Source of the DNA: Mesorhizobium sp. B1-1-8 | GTDB taxonomy: Bacteria > Pseudomonadota > Alphaproteobacteria > Rhizobiales > Rhizobiaceae | Direction of reading: 5' to 3' | DNA: 64,000 nucleotides | NCBI RefSeq assembly: GCF_006442795.2 | Contig: NZ_CP083957.1 | Coordinates: forward strand, 124,001-188,000 | Notes under the pieces: model-generated | The model's input: only the letters and a program-made list of their open reading frames with translations | Told to the model about the DNA's origin: nothing | The model's database searches: none | Shown: positions 61,036-64,000 of the stretch, piece by piece | Layout: each line of letters begins with the position of its first letter | How positions within the stretch are numbered: position 1 is the first letter of the stretch | Position numbers and translations under genes: made by a program

Positions 61036-61959
61036 ATGAATGACCACCACGAATTCGAACCGCACCACGCCTCTTCGCCCACGAGCCATATGCTCACCGA
61101 ACTGCAGCTGCACGGATACCGCCCCTTCGCCGATGAGCCGGATCAGCGGCCGTTGCCGGACGGCAATGAGGTCGCAGGCGCCGTCGCCGACATCTTCGAC
61201 GCGCTGATTGCAACGCTTGGGCAAACGCGCCTCGAGCCCGATCTCGATGATCTGCTTTGGTCCACAGTCAACCTCTTTCACCGCGCCTGCCAACGGATCG
61301 CGCGCGAGCTCGACGACAATGAGCAGGCGCAGAAGCGTCTCCAGCGCGAACAGGATGGCAGCGAGGTCAAGTCCGTCGAGCTCGAGCAACTGATCGCCCA
61401 GGGCCAGACCTGCATCGAGCGCCAGAATGCTTTCGAACTGATGCGCGACCAGGCGGCCGAGCACTACGAACGCCACGTCGGCAAGGCCTGGCTTCCGCGC
61501 AGCGGATCGAAGCTCAACCATCGTAACCTCACCGCGGCCATGATCGACAGCCGCGACTTCCTGATGGCGAAAAAGCGGGCCGAGCAGGAGGTGCTCCTTC
61601 CTCCCGGGCCGAAGATCGTCGTCACCGGCGGACTCGATTTCGACGATCACCGGCTGATCTGGGCCAGGCTCGACCGGGTGCATCAAAAGCACCCCGACAT
61701 GGTTCTGGTGCACGGCAAATCGCCCACGGGCGCTGAAAAGATCGCCTCCCTCTGGGCCACCAATCGCAACGTGCCACAGATCGGGTTCGGACCTGACTGG
61801 ACCAGGCACGGCCGCGCAGCACCCTTCAGGCGCAACGACGAAATGCTGGCGATCCTGCCGAAAGGCGTCATGCACTTCCCCGGCACCGGCATCAACGACA
61901 ACCTCGCCGACAAGGCAAGAAAGCTCGGCATCCCGGTCTGGAAGTTCGGCAGCTGCTGA
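61036..61959 (+). CDS. DUF2493 family protein (SLOG-like fold)
   Basis: 307 residues. The first 200 are helical (DNEVAGAVADIFDALIATLG; DDLLWSTVNLFHRACQRIAR) with a coiled-coil-like charged stretch. The C-terminal DUF2493 domain (PKIVVTGGLDFDDHRLIWAR; MVLVHGKSPTGAEKIASLWA; LGIPVWKFGSC) has the glycine-rich nucleotide-like binding pattern of the YAcAr/SLOG superfamily. Function is unknown; the family is regularly found next to Toprim, parB and traG genes on rhizobial conjugative elements, as here. Confidence 0.9.
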   Translation: MNDHHEFEPHHASSPTSHMLTELQLHGYRPFADEPDQRPLPDGNEVAGAVADIFDALIATLGQTRLEPDLDDLLWSTVNLFHRACQRIARELDDNEQAQKRLQREQDGSEVKSVELEQLIAQGQTCIERQNAFELMRDQAAEHYERHVGKAWLPRSGSKLNHRNLTAAMIDSRDFLMAKKRAEQEVLLPPGPKIVVTGGLDFDDHRLIWARLDRVHQKHPDMVLVHGKSPTGAEKIASLWATNRNVPQIGFGPDWTRHGRAAPFRRNDEMLAILPKGVMHFPGTGINDNLADKARKLGIPVWKFGSC

Positions 61960-62136
61960 GCGCCTGGGACGCTTTCGGAACAGGCGGACCGCTCCCTGAC
62001 GGACGGTTCGCCTTCTATCGGTGCGCCGTTCGCAGTATGGACAGCTGGCGGGTCCCGTTCAAATTTGAGGCCACGAAAGCCGCTGTCGCGGAGACGCCCA
62101 AACTTCTATATGCTCACCCGAACGATGGGAGCGTGA

Positions 62137-62322
62137 ATGGCCTACACTGTCGTGTGGTATGATAGGCAGGGCATCATCGACAAGGTGACTTTCGACGCCG
62201 AGAAGACGGCGAAGGCTCATGCCGTCTCCATGTTCGCGACCCGAAAGGGAGATGATGGGGTCGTGTCGGTCGAAGTCCGCAAGGACAGCGGCGCTGTCGT
62301 CTTTAGCCATGCCGAGAACTAG
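62137..62322 (+). CDS. Small hypothetical protein
   Basis: 61 residues after a gggagcg box. MAYTVVWYDRQGIIDKVTFD, then AEKTAKAHAVSMFATRKGDD and a VEVRKDSGAVVFSHAEN end suggest a small alpha/beta fold with strands at both ends. No family was recognised. On the plus strand in the conjugative block, 177 bases after the DUF2493 gene. Confidence 0.6.
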   Translation: MAYTVVWYDRQGIIDKVTFDAEKTAKAHAVSMFATRKGDDGVVSVEVRKDSGAVVFSHAEN

Positions 62323-62592
62323 GACTCCCACCCGGGCGTGAAGGCCGGAATGGCCCTGCGATGGCATCGGCGAAGCTGAATTGTGGCTTTTCTCGAATTG
62401 GCCGAATGTGCAGACATCTTTGGGGCCGACCGCGCGTCGCGGCTGCCTGCGAAACGTTCGTGCGCAACCGTGAATGGCGGTTGACACATCAACAATACCG
62501 GCCGGATCGCGGTATTGTCCCCGCCAGGACGAACTCGACAAATTTTCCAGCTGAGCTCTGGAACATTTCCGGACCCGGGCCGTTGGCGCCGC

Positions 62593-62805
62593 ATGCGGGA
62601 CGTGACGTTCTGTCTTATTCAGGCAACCCTCACTCAGGAGAAAAGGCGAAAGCTTCTTGAGGAGACTGCCGCCGTGATGGCCGAAACCCGCCGCCTCATC
62701 GAACAGTCGCTCGACCTGTTGAAGCGAGCCGACTTGAAACTGATACTCGGCGCTTCACAACCCGAGATCCGCTTTGTCGAAGGAACGAGGCCCTTTGCCA
62801 GATAG
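62593..62805 (+). CDS. Short helical protein of a family repeated in this window
   Basis: 70 residues from ATG 62593; the start is uncertain and the ribosome site weak. EKRRKLLEETAAVMAETRRL then IEQSLDLLKRADLKLIL is a single long amphipathic helix. AETRRLIEQSLDLL resembles the RETxxxIxxSRILL pattern of the genes at 23433 and 55381. It may be a small regulatory or coiled-coil partner. Function unknown. Followed by a bidirectional terminator-like hairpin. Confidence 0.5.
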   Translation: MRDVTFCLIQATLTQEKRRKLLEETAAVMAETRRLIEQSLDLLKRADLKLILGASQPEIRFVEGTRPFAR

Positions 62806-62916
62806 GGCATCGTGGCCGCTCATTCGTCCGGCGGAACATTTCCCTGAGCTGCGGATTGAACATCGCGAGGCAGTGGATTCCTCAGGATGAAGCGGCCTCC
62901 GGTGAGTGTTCCCTGC

Positions 62917-62952
62917 AAGCCCGCTGCCAATCCCCACCCCGGCAGCGGGCTT
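62917..62952. terminator. Hairpin between converging genes
   Basis: A perfect 12-bp stem, aagcccgctgcc (62917-62928) with ggcagcgggctt (62941-62952), loop 12 bases. It lies between the plus-strand gene ending 62805 and the minus-strand traG ending 62996, the expected place for a bidirectional terminator. T-runs are weak. Confidence 0.65.
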
Positions 62953-62995
62953 GTCCATGCCGGCATTGGATGCTGCCGGCAGGGACTACACGGGT

Positions 62996-64000
62996 CTATG
63001 CGCCCTCCCCTTCAGCGATGTTCGGATCGTCGGGGACGATCTCGTCAAAGATGGTCGCCCAGTCGCGCTTTGCGGCCGCGGTGGTCTGGGCAGCCTTGGT
63101 CGTCAGCGTTTTTAGTCTTCGTGCCGCGGAGGCAAAGCGCGCCTCGATGGCGAGCCTGGCGCCTGCCGATGGGTCGGCCGGCAAAAGGGGCTCGGCGGAA
63201 GCGAGGGGCCGAGACCTGTCCTGCGCAAGCTGCGCGACGACCGAAATTTCGGACGCACCGACCCTGGCATTCGCTTCGGAGATCGCCGGTATGGGCAGTC
63301 GCGGCAGGAACTCGGTGGCCGGGACATGCGGGACATTGGCTCTGGAGAATGCTTCCATCGCGGCGAACGGGGCTGTTGCGAAAAACCGCAGCTTGTCGCC
63401 GAAAACCGGGCGCTGACCTTCGACGAGGATGATCATCTTGTCGGCGGGCAATTGCCTGACTTCCTGGGGCATCATCAGATCGCGTTCGCGCAGCTGCTCG
63501 ACCTTCGTGCGGCGATGCAGGCCCATCAGCTCGATGCTGCGGGACTCCGTCTTGTAGCGCACGGTTCGCTTGCCCAGCCCCTTTGAAACATATTCGGCCG
63601 TTACCTGGTCGTTGGCGCCAAGCACCAGCTGATACCCGCAATTGCCCATCAGCGAATGGCGCGAGGTCTCGCCATAGATTTCGTCGAGGTTTTTGAGGTC
63701 CTGAATGACGAAGGCCATTTTTATGTTGTAGCCGGCCACGTAAGGCAGCTTCGTTGTGATCTCGGTGACTTTTCTCAGCTGCCGGAACTCGTCCAGCAGG
63801 AAGTAGATCGGCAGCGAATCCGGTTCATGCGCCAGCAGCAGCGTATCCAGCGTCTGCTGAATGAAAAGCGAAAGCAGCGGCTTCAGCATCGCCACGTCGG
63901 TGATATTGGGGGCGAGATAGATCGAAATCGGTCGATGCTTCATTGCGCGCAGGTCCATATCCGTCACCGTGGTGGCCGCGGCCACGCGCTCGTTGCGGAA
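62996..64000 (-). CDS. traG: TraG/VirD4 type IV coupling protein, C-terminal part
   Basis: The 3' part of a gene that continues beyond the right edge; 334 residues are visible. Signature segments: PISIYLAPNITDVAMLKPLL, PIYFLLDEFRQLRKVTEITT (Walker B, LLDEF), GYNIKMAFVIQDLKNLDEIY (the conserved IQD/Q motif), and LMGNCGYQLVLGANDQVTAE, with RTVRYKTESRS after it. In conjugation this inner-membrane ATPase connects the relaxosome to the type IV secretion channel. The C-terminal 90 residues are Ala-rich and variable, as usual. With the relaxase at 17992 it supports a self-transmissible element. Confidence 0.93.
   Translation of the reverse strand, partial: FRNERVAAATTVTDMDLRAMKHRPISIYLAPNITDVAMLKPLLSLFIQQTLDTLLLAHEPDSLPIYFLLDEFRQLRKVTEITTKLPYVAGYNIKMAFVIQDLKNLDEIYGETSRHSLMGNCGYQLVLGANDQVTAEYVSKGLGKRTVRYKTESRSIELMGLHRRTKVEQLRERDLMMPQEVRQLPADKMIILVEGQRPVFGDKLRFFATAPFAAMEAFSRANVPHVPATEFLPRLPIPAISEANARVGASEISVVAQLAQDRSRPLASAEPLLPADPSAGARLAIEARFASAARRLKTLTTKAAQTTAAAKRDWATIFDEIVPDDPNIAEGEGA

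Noticed and set aside
60688..61875. 395-codon minus-strand frame across the DUF2493 gene
   Set aside because: Overlaps a well-supported gene entirely; no motif, no ribosome site.
1..64000. CRISPR array, rRNA operon or riboswitch
   Set aside because: No regularly spaced direct repeats of CRISPR size, no rRNA sequence and no recognisable riboswitch core were found on reading both strands.

Overview
The window looks like accessory DNA of a rhizobium, most probably Mesorhizobium or a close Rhizobiales relative. This rests on the high GC content, on families typical of that order (MucR, DUF6894, DUF4142/PepSY, DUF736, DUF2493, NepR-like) and on promoters of the alphaproteobacterial general stress type (GGAAC-N16-NGTT). 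No rRNA, tRNA, CRISPR array or replication initiator was seen. Both ends are cut genes: argE-like on the left, traG on the right.

Layout. (1) 1-14.1 kb, stress and housekeeping: acetylornithine deacetylase end, GNAT acetyltransferase, CPA1 antiporter, a decayed ECF sigma gene, large catalase KatE, envelope and stress proteins (glycine-zipper protein, DUF4142/PepSY), small proteins, exonuclease III, a response regulator and a NepR-like protein. Several genes carry EcfG-type promoters. (2) 14.8-20.2 kb, DNA mobilisation: DUF736, WGR, an XRE regulator, ParA with a small partner, a candidate oriT with a MOBP-type nic sequence, a MobC-like accessory protein and a relaxase. (3) 20.3-28.1 kb: an AceE/MdeB-like E1 enzyme divergent from an Lrp regulator, small genes, and three head-to-tail related insertion sequences (one truncated, two apparently complete). 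(4) 28.4-34.2 kb: SH3/DUF1236 protein, an AbiE-type toxin-antitoxin operon whose toxin is frameshifted, LigD and a MucR-like regulator. (5) 34.8-54.9 kb: a TetR regulator divergent from a patatin / acetoacetate decarboxylase / 3-hydroxybutyrate dehydrogenase operon; a split, degenerate histidine kinase; a giant Ser/Thr kinase-ATPase-histidine kinase with a FixJ-like regulator; then an RND efflux operon that also encodes a small membrane protein and a patatin-like lipoprotein. (6) 55.4-64 kb, second conjugative-element block: ArdC-like antirestriction protein, long ParB-like protein, Toprim protein, DUF2493 protein, small genes and the coupling protein TraG.

How it fits together. Blocks 2 and 6 resemble the two conserved parts of a rhizobial integrative conjugative element or conjugative plasmid, with blocks 3-5 as cargo between them. 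An almost identical promoter/operator (24 of 28 positions) lies before the patatin operon and before the RND operon 12 kb away, which suggests one TetR protein controls both. The ardC and parB genes begin with the same two-stem RNA leader, whose paired bases covary and which overlaps the ribosome binding site. Blocks 1 and 4 share the stress-type promoter. All assignments come from reading the sequence; no database search was run.
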